In this document: in pieces, positions 26,376 to 35,900 of the stretch
How positions within the stretch are numbered: the first letter of the stretch is position 1
Layout: each line of letters opens with the position of its first letter
Assembly: GCA_017463125.1 (NCBI GenBank)
Contig: JAFTPV010000017.1
Span: 1-64,000, forward strand
Direction: 5' to 3'
DNA length: 64,000 nucleotides
From: Clostridia bacterium
Lineage (GTDB): Bacteria; Bacillota; Clostridia; Oscillospirales; CAG-272
Notes under the pieces: generated by a model
Told to the model about the DNA's origin: nothing
Database searches by the model: none
The model's input: the letters and a program-made list of their open reading frames with translations, nothing else
Translations under genes and position numbers: made by a program

Positions 26376-26955
26376 TGCGGAGCAGCTCTTCAATAGCGTT
26401 GCCCTCTGTCAAAAGACGGCAATGCTCGGTAATATAATATGAAAAATCAGCGGTGAGCAAATCGGAGAACTCTAAGATGAAGGGGAATTCGGCAGGCTCA
26501 CCGCCCTTTTTGTATTCCTCGATAGCCAGAAAATAACGGCCTTCATCGGATATGTATATGTCTGCGCCCGGATACGTATCAGCAACACTCCCCAGGGCTA
26601 AAGCGAATCTTTTAAGATCGGTATAAGACTCAAATCGGTAAAAGCTCTTGCCGCGAGAGAGCATTGCTACCTTATCCGAGCGGCAAACGCTCCGTGCCGA
26701 CTCCTTCGGTAAAAGACCAAGCTTGGTTACAAAGACCTCGCACCCGCCACTCTTGACAGGATAAAATTGTATCAGCACCTTATCGCCGTCAGGATCAAAG
26801 CCGACCTCCGCCTTTGCCTTCTCCAGCACTCGCCAAAAGGCTCTGCGGTAAACTGAGGAGCTATAATCCGCGCAAGCGTCAAGCTTGTATGTACGCATAT
26901 CAGTTTCAGACATAACTATTTTGAGCTTCGAGTCACCTATTAATAAAAATTCCAC
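26362..26955 (-). CDS. MecA-like ClpC adaptor
   Basis: MecA-type adaptors bind substrates and deliver them to the ClpC/ClpP protease; in Bacillus MecA controls competence. The 197-residue protein begins MEFLLIGDSKLKIVMSE, like MecA, and has the two-part layout: a substrate-binding N-terminal part (about 1-85), then a C-terminal ClpC-binding alpha/beta domain (about 95-190). The linker between them is short. The 3' end overlaps the GH20 gene by 14 bases on the opposite strand. The targets here are unknown. Confidence 0.8.
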   Translation of the reverse strand: MEFLLIGDSKLKIVMSETDMRTYKLDACADYSSSVYRRAFWRVLEKAKAEVGFDPDGDKVLIQFYPVKSGGCEVFVTKLGLLPKESARSVCRSDKVAMLSRGKSFYRFESYTDLKRFALALGSVADTYPGADIYISDEGRYFLAIEEYKKGGEPAEFPFILEFSDLLTADFSYYITEHCRLLTEGNAIEELLRTTSS

Positions 26956-26982
26956 GACTTTCCCCCAAAATCTTTTTGTTCT

Positions 26983-27011
26983 ATTATACTATTATTTTGC
27001 TTATTTTGCTA
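26983..27011 (-). promoter_or_regulatory. possible promoter of the MecA-like gene
   Basis: Minus-strand TATAAT (26983-26988) with TAGCAA (27006-27011) at 17-base spacing. The -10 is perfect, the -35 poor. Confidence 0.35.
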
Positions 27012-27117
27012 CCGGTAATTTATGGTAAAGACTGTTCAAAGGGGCGAAAAATCGATTAAAATCGTCCAAAAAAGCGACTTTTTGGCTAATAAATATATAT
27101 TTTTTTTAAAAATGTAC

Positions 27118-27146
27118 TTGTAAGTTACAATAAATTATGTTAAAAT
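27118..27146 (+). promoter_or_regulatory. promoter of the riboswitch-queT unit
   Basis: TTGTAA (27118-27123), a 17-base spacer and TAAAAT (27141-27146). Transcription would start near 27153, right at the 5' arm of the riboswitch. Confidence 0.65.
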
Positions 27147-27153
27147 AGGGTTT

Positions 27154-27208
27154 GGTGAGTTCGTAACCATCCTCACCCAGCCGTGAGGCGAAAAAACAAA
27201 ACTAAGGA
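27154..27208 (+). ncRNA. preQ1-I-type riboswitch, with an extra hairpin
   Basis: GGTGAG (27154-27159) pairs with CTCACC (27172-27177) around a loop TTCGTAACCATC that matches the conserved preQ1-I loop of Clostridia. The A-rich tail AAAAAACAAAACTAAGGA (27191-27208) is the 3' strand that folds into the pseudoknot and contains the ribosome binding site AAGGA, so ligand binding should hide it. Between stem and tail lies an added GCC-GTGA-GGC mini-hairpin (27180-27189) that the minimal class lacks. The downstream QueT carries queuosine precursors, as expected. Confidence 0.75.
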
Positions 27209-27218
27209 AGAAAGAAAA

Positions 27219-27734
27219 ATGAAAAACACAAGCAAGCTCACGCGCTATTTAACGCGCGCCTCGGTCATAGCCGCCCTTTACACCGTGCTGACCCTCCTCT
27301 CTGCCGTATTCGGACTGTCTAGCGGGGTGATACAGTTAAGGCTTTCCGAGGCCCTATGTCTATTACCTATCTTAATGCCGGAGGCAACGGTCGGACTCTT
27401 CGTAGGATGTCTTATATCAAATCTTGTTACCGGATGCGCTCTTTGGGACGTAATTTTCGGCAGTCTGGCAACTCTTGTTGCCGCTCTTATCACAAGGCAC
27501 ATCGCGGATATGCGGCTGCCTCTTATCATCAAGACACTGCCGACAATTCTTGCAAACGCCATCGTGGTTCCATTCGTGCTTATTTACGCTTACGGAGCTG
27601 TTGGCTCGTACATTTTATTTTTTGTCACTGTGGCTCTCGGAGAAATAGCGTCGGCAGGTGTTTTCGGAACTGTTCTCTTTACCTACGTTTCGCGCTCGTC
27701 TGCTCTTCGCCGTTATTTAGGTGCAAAAAAATAG
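27219..27734 (+). CDS. queT: queuosine precursor transporter QueT
   Basis: QueT is the substrate-binding S component of an ECF transporter for queuosine precursors such as preQ1 or queuine. The 171-residue protein has about five membrane segments; its first helix region RASVIAALYTVLTLL and the loop QLRLSEALCLLPILMPEA are typical of the family. The ATPase and T subunits of the ECF module are not nearby and are presumably shared. ATG 27219 is chosen because an earlier GTG at 27183 falls inside the riboswitch. Regulated by the preQ1-I-type riboswitch just upstream. Confidence 0.92.
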   Translation: MKNTSKLTRYLTRASVIAALYTVLTLLSAVFGLSSGVIQLRLSEALCLLPILMPEATVGLFVGCLISNLVTGCALWDVIFGSLATLVAALITRHIADMRLPLIIKTLPTILANAIVVPFVLIYAYGAVGSYILFFVTVALGEIASAGVFGTVLFTYVSRSSALRRYLGAKK

Positions 27735-27756
27735 GAACAGATTGCTCTGTCCCTAT
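27724..27756 (-). terminator. terminator at the araC / queT convergence
   Basis: A hairpin with arms ATAGGAACAG (27731-27740) and CTGTCCCTAT (27747-27756) is followed on the minus strand by a run of seven T residues (27725-27731), terminating araC. It overlaps the araC stop codon and lies just behind the queT stop, so it may also act for queT. Confidence 0.7.
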
Positions 27757-28664
27757 TCGTCGTTTTTAGTTACCTGTGGCACCTCTTGAGCGGCATCCAC
27801 CTCTTCACCGGGTCTTTTCCGCTTTTTACGGTTCCTTACAGTCTTTCCACGATAGGTTTTACTGTATTGAAGAGGCGATATACCGTACGCTCTCTTGAAC
27901 TTATCAGAAAAGTAGTTTGAGTCATTGAAGCCGCAAGCGTATGCAACCTCTGCAATGCTTAAGGTGTTTTTCTCCTTTAGCAAATACTCGGCTCTTTGCA
28001 GCCTTACGAGCGTAATAAATTCGTTAAATCCGAAATTTGTTTCCTTCCTAAATGTACGGGATAGATGCTCGGGGCTGATAAAATGCATATCGGCAAGCTG
28101 TCCGAGAGTTATCTCGGTCCTATAATTTTCTTTTATAAATCCGACAACCTCGGAGATGACTGCATCCTTTGTATGAACGGTCTTTGCGGCAGAGAGGTTG
28201 CGTATCAAAATAACGAGAAGATGTTTTATAAGATTAGAGATTTCATCCATTGAAAACTCATCGGGATGATTATATTCCCTCTCTATATCCTTTAAGACGA
28301 TGTAAATATCCCTCGTTATTGTCGGGTGGCGGTAGAGATTGGGTAAAAGACCTATGCGTTCCTTTATCTCTCTCGGAATCATAGTTTCCGAGAATTCAAG
28401 CAGAATTCTCTCATGCTCCTTGTTGCCGTAGTCTGTTGAGTGAATTGCCCAAGGCGGTACTATTATAAGATCGCCGGGAATAATATCATAAACCTTATCG
28501 TTAATAAAGTAGACCCCGTTGCCGTTTACCATATAATAGACCTCGTAGAAGTCGTGAAAATGGTGCTTGTGCATAGTAGCACCGCGCCCCTTAAGGCTCT
28601 CTATGCGTAATCTCTCTCTACTGTCAAGCACGTCAGCAAGCTCGGTAACCGCCCGTTCCTCCAT
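27753..28664 (-). CDS. AraC-family transcriptional regulator
   Basis: A 303-residue regulator with an N-terminal cupin (about 20-110; KHHFHDFYEVYYMVNG and GDLIIVPPWAIH) that would bind a sugar ligand, and a C-terminal pair of AraC helix-turn-helix motifs (about 170-265; LGQLADMHFISPEHLSRTF and IAEVAYACGFNDSNYFSDKF). It is transcribed divergently from uxaBAC, so it probably senses a hexuronate-related sugar and activates that operon. AAAGGGGTG precedes the ATG. The last 40 residues are basic and not part of the domain. Confidence 0.92.
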   Translation of the reverse strand: MEERAVTELADVLDSRERLRIESLKGRGATMHKHHFHDFYEVYYMVNGNGVYFINDKVYDIIPGDLIIVPPWAIHSTDYGNKEHERILLEFSETMIPREIKERIGLLPNLYRHPTITRDIYIVLKDIEREYNHPDEFSMDEISNLIKHLLVILIRNLSAAKTVHTKDAVISEVVGFIKENYRTEITLGQLADMHFISPEHLSRTFRKETNFGFNEFITLVRLQRAEYLLKEKNTLSIAEVAYACGFNDSNYFSDKFKRAYGISPLQYSKTYRGKTVRNRKKRKRPGEEVDAAQEVPQVTKNDE

Positions 28665-28733
28665 TGATATTACACCCCTTTCTTTATAAGTACACCGTAC
28701 TCTTATCGTGAAGAGTTACAAGGTTCTACTAGT

Positions 28734-28762
28734 ATATTACCACAATATATCAAAAAAATCAA
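28734..28762 (-). promoter_or_regulatory. araC promoter
   Basis: Minus-strand TTGATT (28757-28762), a 17-base spacer and TAATAT (28734-28739) with TGG before it as an extended -10. Confidence 0.65.
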
Positions 28763-28792
28763 GAAATAGTTGAATTTTTTCTTAAAACAATC

Positions 28793-28813
28793 AAAGAATT
28801 TAAGGAATTCTTT
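28793..28813 (+). promoter_or_regulatory. candidate operator of the uxa operon
   Basis: AAAGAATT (28793-28800) and AATTCTTT (28806-28813) form a perfect inverted repeat with a five-base spacer, lying over the -35 position of the uxaB promoter. It is the obvious site for a regulator, but an AraC protein usually binds direct repeats, so its owner is uncertain. Confidence 0.45.
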
Positions 28814-28822
28814 TATGTTTTA

Positions 28823-28831
28823 TGATATAAT
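28823..28831 (+). promoter_or_regulatory. uxaB promoter, extended -10 with weak -35
   Basis: TGATATAAT (28823-28831) is an extended -10 box. No good -35 exists at 16-18 bases (AGGAAT at 17), which is usual for an activator-dependent promoter. Confidence 0.55.
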
Positions 28832-28866
28832 AATAAGAAAACATTTTGAAAGCGAGATTAAAACCT

Positions 28867-30153
28867 ATGAATTTTGAAAAAACAACAAGATGTGAAAGAG
28901 TTATTCAGTTTGGCGAGGGCGGCTTCCTTCGCGGCTTTGTTGACTGGATGCTTCAGAAGGTAAACGAGAAATCCGACTTTAACGGAAGCGTTGTAGTCGT
29001 TCAGCCCATTGAGCAGGGTATGTGCGATATGCTCTCGGCGCAGAACTGCGTTTACACTCACCTTATCAGAGGCGTTGAGGGTGTTGAACAGACTGTGGTT
29101 GACGTAATTTCCAGATGCGTTAAGCCCTACGAGGATTTTAATGCATATCTTGCTCTTGCGGAGCAGCCCGAGATGAGATTTGTGGTTTCAAACACGACCG
29201 AGTCGGGCATAGTTTATTCCGACGCGGATAAGGTAACTGACACGCCTCCCAAGACCTTCCCTGCTAAAATTACCCTGCTTCTTAAGCGCAGATTTGAAAA
29301 AGGCCTTCCCGGCTTCATCTTCCTTCCCTGCGAGCTTATTGACAGAAACGGAGACAACCTTAAAAAATGTGTTCTTAAGTACGCTGACCTCTGGGGTCTT
29401 GGCGATGATTTTAAGAAATGGGTTGAGGAAGAAAACGTATTCACCAACACTCTCGTTGACCGTATCAACACGGGCTATCCCAAGGGCGAGGAGCTGGGTC
29501 TTGGATACGAGGACAACATGGTAAACACCTCCGAGTTCTTCCACCTCTGGGTTATCGAAACAGACTTTGACCTTGATGCAGAGCTTCCCTTCTCTAAGGC
29601 TAACCTTAACGTTATCATTACTCCCGACAAGCTAGAGATGTACCGCACGAGAAAGGTTCGTATCCTCAACGGCGCACACACCTCCCTCGTTCCCTACGCT
29701 CTTCTCTCCGGTCTTGATACGGTTAAGAGCTGCATTGACGATCCCGCAATGAACGAGCATCTCAGAAAGTGCGTATTCGACGAAATAATCCCCACGCTTG
29801 ATTTGCCGAAGGAGGAGCTTTTAAGCTACGCAAACAGCGTTATCGAGCGCTTTGGCAACCCTTATATCAAGCATTACCTTTCATCAATAGCACTTAACTC
29901 GGTATCAAAGTTTAAGGTAAGAGTTCTTCCCTCAATTCTCGAGTACATAAAGAGATATAACAAGATGCCCGAGACTCTTCTCTTCTCCTTTGCCAAGCTT
30001 ATCGAATTCTATAAAACCGATATGACAAACGACGCGCCAGAGGTTGTGGAGTTTATGAAGAATAACGACACGGCGGCAATTCTTGCGAACACATCGCTTT
30101 GGGGCGAGGATCTCTCCTATCTTACGGCAGATGTCGAAAAATATATTAAATAA
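28867..30153 (+). CDS. uxaB: tagaturonate reductase (altronate oxidoreductase)
   Basis: UxaB interconverts tagaturonate and altronate with NAD in the galacturonate branch of hexuronate breakdown. The 428-residue protein belongs to the mannitol-dehydrogenase family: N-terminal FGEGGFLRGFVDWM nucleotide-binding region (about 17) and the family motif RKVRILNGAHTSLVPYA near 262. ATG 28867 (MNFEKTTRCERVIQF) is the natural start; a TTG further upstream has no support. It leads a uxaB-uxaA-uxaC operon. Assignment rests on context as well as family, because fructuronate reductase (UxuB) is similar. Confidence 0.92.
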   Translation: MNFEKTTRCERVIQFGEGGFLRGFVDWMLQKVNEKSDFNGSVVVVQPIEQGMCDMLSAQNCVYTHLIRGVEGVEQTVVDVISRCVKPYEDFNAYLALAEQPEMRFVVSNTTESGIVYSDADKVTDTPPKTFPAKITLLLKRRFEKGLPGFIFLPCELIDRNGDNLKKCVLKYADLWGLGDDFKKWVEEENVFTNTLVDRINTGYPKGEELGLGYEDNMVNTSEFFHLWVIETDFDLDAELPFSKANLNVIITPDKLEMYRTRKVRILNGAHTSLVPYALLSGLDTVKSCIDDPAMNEHLRKCVFDEIIPTLDLPKEELLSYANSVIERFGNPYIKHYLSSIALNSVSKFKVRVLPSILEYIKRYNKMPETLLFSFAKLIEFYKTDMTNDAPEVVEFMKNNDTAAILANTSLWGEDLSYLTADVEKYIK

Positions 30154-30165
30154 GAAGGCAAAAAC

Positions 30166-31536
30166 ATGATTATAAATGAACTTGACAACGTTGATATAAA
30201 TCTCGCCGACGGACATAAGTATGCGCTCCGCGACATAAAATGCGGTGAGAATATTATAAAGTACGGAAATCCCATAGGTCACGCGACAGAGGACATAAAG
30301 CAGGGAGAGCACGTACATACCCACAACGTTAAAACTAATCTTTCCGGTAATCTTGAATACTCCTACGATCCGAAATTCTATAATATCAAGGACGAGGATA
30401 AGAGCCGTACATTTATGGGCTACGTGCGTGAAAACGGTGACGTGGGTATCAGAAACGAAATATGGATAGTCAACACGGTTGGATGCGTCAACAAGGTATC
30501 CGAGCAGCTCTCAAAGCTCACGGGTGCGAGATATTTTCCCCACCCCTTCGGTTGCTCACAGCTTGGTGACGACCAGTCCACAACGCAGAAGATACTGCGC
30601 GGTATGGTAAACCACCCTAACGCTGCGGGTGTACTCGTTTTAGGCCTCGGATGCGAAAACAACAATATTGACGTATTTAAGAAGGTGCTTGGGGAATATA
30701 ATCCTAACAGAGTGAAATTCCTTAATACCCAGGACTTTGACGACGATATTGCCGAGGGCGTAAGGCTTATCGGCGAGCTTAAGGAATACGCCGCAAAATT
30801 CGAGAGAGTTCCCGTTCCCGTATCAAAGCTCAGGCTCGGTCTTAAGTGCGGAGGCTCTGACGGATATTCCGGAATTACGGCAAACCCCCTCGTCGGCAGA
30901 CTTTCGGATAAGGTTATCGCTATGGGCGGAAGCTGTGTTCTTACCGAGGTTCCCGAGATGTTCGGCGCAGAGCATCTGCTTATGCAAAGATGCGAGTCCG
31001 AGGAGGTCTTTGAAAAAACTGTTAGGCTTATCAACGACTTTAAGGATTACTATGCAAGACATAATCAGGTAATTTACGAGAACCCCTCACCCGGAAACAA
31101 GAAGGGCGGCATCACAACTCTTGAGGAAAAATCACTCGGCTGCGTACAAAAAGGCGGACTTTCCAAGGTTGTTGACGTGCTTGATTACGGTGACACACTC
31201 ACAAAGAACGGTCTTTCACTCTTAAACGGCCCCGGAAACGATATCGTTGCTATAACCAACCTTATGGCAGCAGGGGTTCATATCATACTCTTCACAACGG
31301 GTAGAGGTACTCCCGTCGGAGCGCCAGTGCCTACTGTCAAGATTGCTACGAACCACTCTCTTGCCGAAAGGAAGAGTGCGTGGATCGACTTCGACGCTTC
31401 CCCCTGCCTTGACGGCAAGCCTCTTACCGACGAGCTATTTGAGTACGTTATCTCGGTAGCAGAGGGTAAGGAAACTAAAAATGAGATAAACGATTACAGA
31501 GAAATTTCAATATTTAAGGACGGTGTAACACTATGA
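30166..31536 (+). CDS. uxaA: altronate dehydratase
   Basis: UxaA dehydrates altronate to 2-keto-3-deoxygluconate with an iron-dependent active site. The 456-residue protein has the SAF-type N-terminal domain (about 8-80, KCGENIIKYGNPIGHA and HVHTHNVKTNL) and the large C-terminal UxaA domain (RNEIWIVNTVGCVN, GCSQLGDD, KCGGSDGYSGITANPLVG). Length is a little under the usual 490. It begins 12 bases after uxaB and overlaps uxaC by four bases. Confidence 0.94.
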   Translation: MIINELDNVDINLADGHKYALRDIKCGENIIKYGNPIGHATEDIKQGEHVHTHNVKTNLSGNLEYSYDPKFYNIKDEDKSRTFMGYVRENGDVGIRNEIWIVNTVGCVNKVSEQLSKLTGARYFPHPFGCSQLGDDQSTTQKILRGMVNHPNAAGVLVLGLGCENNNIDVFKKVLGEYNPNRVKFLNTQDFDDDIAEGVRLIGELKEYAAKFERVPVPVSKLRLGLKCGGSDGYSGITANPLVGRLSDKVIAMGGSCVLTEVPEMFGAEHLLMQRCESEEVFEKTVRLINDFKDYYARHNQVIYENPSPGNKKGGITTLEEKSLGCVQKGGLSKVVDVLDYGDTLTKNGLSLLNGPGNDIVAITNLMAAGVHIILFTTGRGTPVGAPVPTVKIATNHSLAERKSAWIDFDASPCLDGKPLTDELFEYVISVAEGKETKNEINDYREISIFKDGVTL

Positions 31537-32891
31537 GTTTCATAAACGATAGCTTTATGCTCAAAAACGAGCCTGCAAAGAAGCTCTACGCTATGGTAAA
31601 GGATCTTCCGATAATAGACTACCATTGCCACCTTCAGCCAAAGCAGATAGCGGAAAATTATCAGTTCAGAAATGCTTTTGACCTCTTCCTCGGCGGCGAC
31701 CACTATAAATGGCGCCAGATGCGCTCTAACGGAATTGACGAAAAATACGTAACCGGCGATGCTGACGAGTACGAGAAGTTTCTCGCCTTTGCAAAAACTA
31801 TGCCGAAGCTTATAGGCAATCCTCTTTACCACTGGACTCACCTTGAGCTTAAGAGATATTTTGATATCGACGAGCCTCTCACGGAGGAGTCGGCAAAGAG
31901 AATTTGGGACAAGTGCAACGAGTGCCTTGCAAGACCTGAGTTCAGAGCACAGGAGCTTATCAAGAGATCAAACGTTGAGATAATCTGTACGACGGATGAC
32001 CCTATCGATACTCTCGAGTATCATAAGCAGCTTCAGGGCTTCCAGACGAAGATACTCCCCACCTTCCGTCCCGACAAGGCGGTTGAGATCGGTAAGGAGA
32101 CCTTTATTCCCTATATTGCAGAGACCGGCTGCAAGACCTATGAGGAGCTTGTAGCCTGGATAAAGGCGCGCATTGCGTTCTTTAACGAGATGGGCTGCCG
32201 CCTTTCCGACCACGCTCTTGAGTACGTTCCTTACAGTACGGGCGACGCAAAGGCCGCGTTTGATAAGAGAATGGCAGGCGGCGAGCTTACGAAAGGCGAG
32301 ATAGATTCCTTCAAGTGCGCTATTCTTAAGGCGTGCGCAGAGGAATACACAAGGTTCGGCTGGACTATGCAGCTTCACATCGGCGCGCTTCGTAACAACA
32401 ATAAGAAAATGTACAAAAAACTCGGTCCTGATACGGGCTACGACTCTATAAACGACCTGTGCATAGCAGAGGACCTCGGTGCATTTATGAACCTGCTTGA
32501 AGAGGCATCGGTTCTTCCGAGAACAATTCTCTACACCTTGAATCCCAAGGACAACTACGTTCTCGGCACTATGCTCGGCTGCTTCCAGGACGCGACGGTA
32601 CCCGGAAAGATTCAGTTCGGTTCAGGCTGGTGGTTCAACGACCAGCGCGACGGTATGGAGGCTCAGATGCAGGCTCTTGCAAACCTTGGTATGCTTGCAA
32701 ACTTCGTCGGTATGCTGACAGACAGCCGTTCCTTCGTTTCATATCCCCGCCACGAGTATTTCAGACGCATTATGTGCAACCTTATCGGTAAGTGGGTCGA
32801 CGAGGGCGAGTACCCCGAGGATTATAAGTCGCTTGAGAAAATCGTTACGGGCATCGCCTACTACAACGCGAAAAACTACTTTAATTTCTAA
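31533..32891 (+). CDS. uxaC: uronate isomerase
   Basis: UxaC isomerises glucuronate to fructuronate and galacturonate to tagaturonate, the first step of the pathway. The 452-residue protein is of the amidohydrolase-like UxaC family: DYHCHLQPKQIAENYQF (His metal ligands, about 28), the WTMQLHIGALRNNN stretch (about 275) and WWFNDQRDGM near 368. It overlaps uxaA by four bases. kdgK and kdgA, the next steps, are not in the window, so 2-keto-3-deoxygluconate is processed by genes elsewhere. Confidence 0.95.
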   Translation: MSFINDSFMLKNEPAKKLYAMVKDLPIIDYHCHLQPKQIAENYQFRNAFDLFLGGDHYKWRQMRSNGIDEKYVTGDADEYEKFLAFAKTMPKLIGNPLYHWTHLELKRYFDIDEPLTEESAKRIWDKCNECLARPEFRAQELIKRSNVEIICTTDDPIDTLEYHKQLQGFQTKILPTFRPDKAVEIGKETFIPYIAETGCKTYEELVAWIKARIAFFNEMGCRLSDHALEYVPYSTGDAKAAFDKRMAGGELTKGEIDSFKCAILKACAEEYTRFGWTMQLHIGALRNNNKKMYKKLGPDTGYDSINDLCIAEDLGAFMNLLEEASVLPRTILYTLNPKDNYVLGTMLGCFQDATVPGKIQFGSGWWFNDQRDGMEAQMQALANLGMLANFVGMLTDSRSFVSYPRHEYFRRIMCNLIGKWVDEGEYPEDYKSLEKIVTGIAYYNAKNYFNF

Positions 32892-32908
32892 TATTAGCGT
32901 ATCACAAA

Positions 32909-32949
32909 GGGAACACCCGCAAAAAAACGGGTGTCCCCAATGGTTTTTT
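32909..32949 (+). terminator. terminator of the uxa operon
   Basis: GGGAACACCCG (32909-32919) pairs with CGGGTGTCCCC (32928-32938) around an A-rich loop, followed by a T run (32943-32949). Confidence 0.8.
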
Positions 32950-32990
32950 TGTAACTTGTTATGCGAAAAAACACGTAAGAAGGAGAAAAT

Positions 32991-35900
32991 ATGCGAATTA
33001 CGAAGAAAATTGCTCTGAAAAACTATGCGGTAATCTTCCTCTTTATCATTCTGACGCTAGTAGGACTCGTGCTTTCAAAGCAGGTAAAGATAAATTACAG
33101 TCTTTCCGATTATCTTAACGAAACCACCGAAACCAGAATAGCGATAGACATAATAGAGGACGAGTTTGGCATGACCGGAAACGTTCAGGTTATGCTGCCG
33201 AACATAGATAAAGAAACCGCAAACGCGGTAAAGGATGAGCTTGCCGATATTGACGGCGTTCTTAACGTAAGCTTCAATGCTGACAGCGAGGACAGCTACA
33301 AAAACGGCAACGCCCTGTTCGTTGTTCTGCTTGCTGGTACTGACTATTCAGACGTTGCAAAAAACGCAATAGCGGATATTAAGGCCACGCTCTCAGATAG
33401 ATATCAGGACGCAGAGTTTGGCGGCTCTGCAATCGAGCAGTCTGCCCTGCGTGAATCAACGCAGAGAGAAATGAGCCTTATCATAACCCTGGTTATAATT
33501 CTGACTCTCCTTCTGTTGCTTATAACCTCAAGCTCGTTTATAGAGCCTCTGCTCCTTCTTGCATCATCGGGCATTGCTATGGGTATAAATATGGGACTCA
33601 ATCTCCTTCTCGGAGAGATTTCCTATATAACGAATGCTATTGCGGCAATACTACAGCTTGCCCTCTCGATAGATTACAGCATTATGCTCCTCCACGCCTT
33701 CAGAGAGATAAAGCGCACCGAGAGAGATTCAAGGATAGCGATGAAGCAGGCGGTATCAGAGGTTGTACACCCTGTATTTGCCAGCGCGTTTACTACTATC
33801 GCAGGTCTTGGAGCGCTCCTCTTTATGACATTCACGATAGGCTTTGACATCGGTGTCGTGCTTATGAAGGGTATAGTGGTTTCTATGATAACCTCGCTTG
33901 TACTCTTCCCTACCTTTATTCTGACATTCGAGAAGCTTATCAAAAAGACGAGAAAGCGCGCCTTCGAGCCTAAGGGCAAGATGTTTGCGACACTTGCGGT
34001 CAAAAGGAGCAAGATAGTTGTTCCGATAGCACTTGTGGTGATTATCGCCACAGGATTCCTTCAAGGCTCACTCACCTACGGATTTACTGACAATACAGGT
34101 GAAAATCAAAAAATAATAGAAAACTTCAGCAAAAACAATACGATAGTCCTGGTATACGAAAAGGGCGACGTTGAAGAGGACACTAATAAAGAAGAGGCTC
34201 TTGGAGAGTACTTAAAAAATTATAAAAACGGAAATGGTCAGAGCATTCTCGCAGGCTACACCGCAAACTCAACGACAGTACGAGAAAAATATGATATTGA
34301 AAAGGCTATAAGCGTTGTCGGTCTGCCGAGGAGCGATATCGAAATGCTCTACACCATGTATCACCTCTACGAAGACAAGACCCTTGTCACAATGACAAGC
34401 AAGGAATTCGTTGAATTTACCGACTATCTTATGGAAAACGACGAGGACGTCGGCAATATGGTCGGCCCCGATATGAAAAAGACTATCGGTATGCTTAACA
34501 CGATGGGCGAGGTTATGAGCGGTTCGCACACAGCCTCAGCGCTTCACGCACTACTGAGCAGCGGTGATATGTCGGGTATGGGTATCAGCCTCTTCTCGAT
34601 AGAGCAGATGTACGGTCTTTACAGCTACGACAAGGTGGCAAGCCCGAAGGTCAACTTCAAGGAAATGCTATCATATCTGCAGACCTGTGTGACGGACCCG
34701 AACTTTTCAGACAATTTCAGCTCGGAAATGGCTTCATCGCTAAAGCAGCTTGAATTCTTTATCCGCATATATGAAAAATCCGATGCGGAATTATCCGCCC
34801 TTGTAAACGCCTCCTATTCTTACAAGGACTTTTTCCCTGCTCTTAGGCGCGTTGTGGCAAAGGCTCCCACCGCTACCGCACTACCAGAAATCAAAGATAC
34901 TGCAATTCAACAAATCTACATTTCGTATTTCTACGATATGAAGAAGATGCCGCAGACATCTCTTACTGGCGAGGAGTTCGTAGATTTCCTTCTCGCGACA
35001 ATAAGGGCAAACGAAACAGTAGCCGCACAGCTTCCTGCCGATATGATAGCAAAGCTTGCGGATATGAAAACCATCGGGGCATTTATAAATAATAAGGAAG
35101 CGCTCGATTACACGGAAATGACCGATAGCATATCCGAGCTTCAGTCTAATATAAGCAGTGTCAGCACGGGCAATAAAATGAGCGAGAGCATGCTCTCGGG
35201 TGTATACATCAAGCGAGCTATACATGACAATATGGGGCTTACGTCTCCTATTATGGCGTGCGACCTCGTAAACTTCCTTGACCGAGAGGTTGGCACGAAT
35301 CCTCTGCTTAAAAACAAGGTGACTGATAGTGCAAAGGAAACGCTTGCTGCTGCGAAGGCAGAGATTGAGCGAGGCGAATCCCTCTTCATTTCAGAGAATT
35401 ACGCAAGAGCTCTTATCACTGTCAGAGTAGCCGACGAGGGTGCAGAAACAACAGCGTTTGTCAGCAATTTGCTGCTTAAGGTTGATGAAATCTTCGGCGA
35501 AGGAGCGTATATAACAGGTGAGGTAATATCCACCTATGACCTCCAAAGCTCCTTTGAAACCGATAATATGATCATCAGCGTGTTCACTATCGTTTCTATC
35601 TTCTTCATCATACTTATTACCTTCAAGTCTATATCCATACCGTCGGTTCTCGTTGCAGTAATACAGGGTGCTATGTGGATAGCCTTCGCAACCTCGCTTC
35701 TCGAGGGTTCGAGCATATTCTTTATGAGCTATATCATAACCTCCTGTATCCTTATGGGTGCTACGATAGACTACGGAATACTTATGTCCAGCAACTACGT
35801 AGCCTTCAGAAAGAGCTATGACAGAAAGGAATCTATTTACAAGGCGGTTGCGGCGGCTATGCCCACCGTATTCACCTCCGGACTTCTGCTCACGGTCTGC

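Noticed and set aside
27183-27218. Start of QueT at GTG 27183
   Set aside because: This codon falls inside the riboswitch tail; ATG 27219 with AAGGA is the better start.
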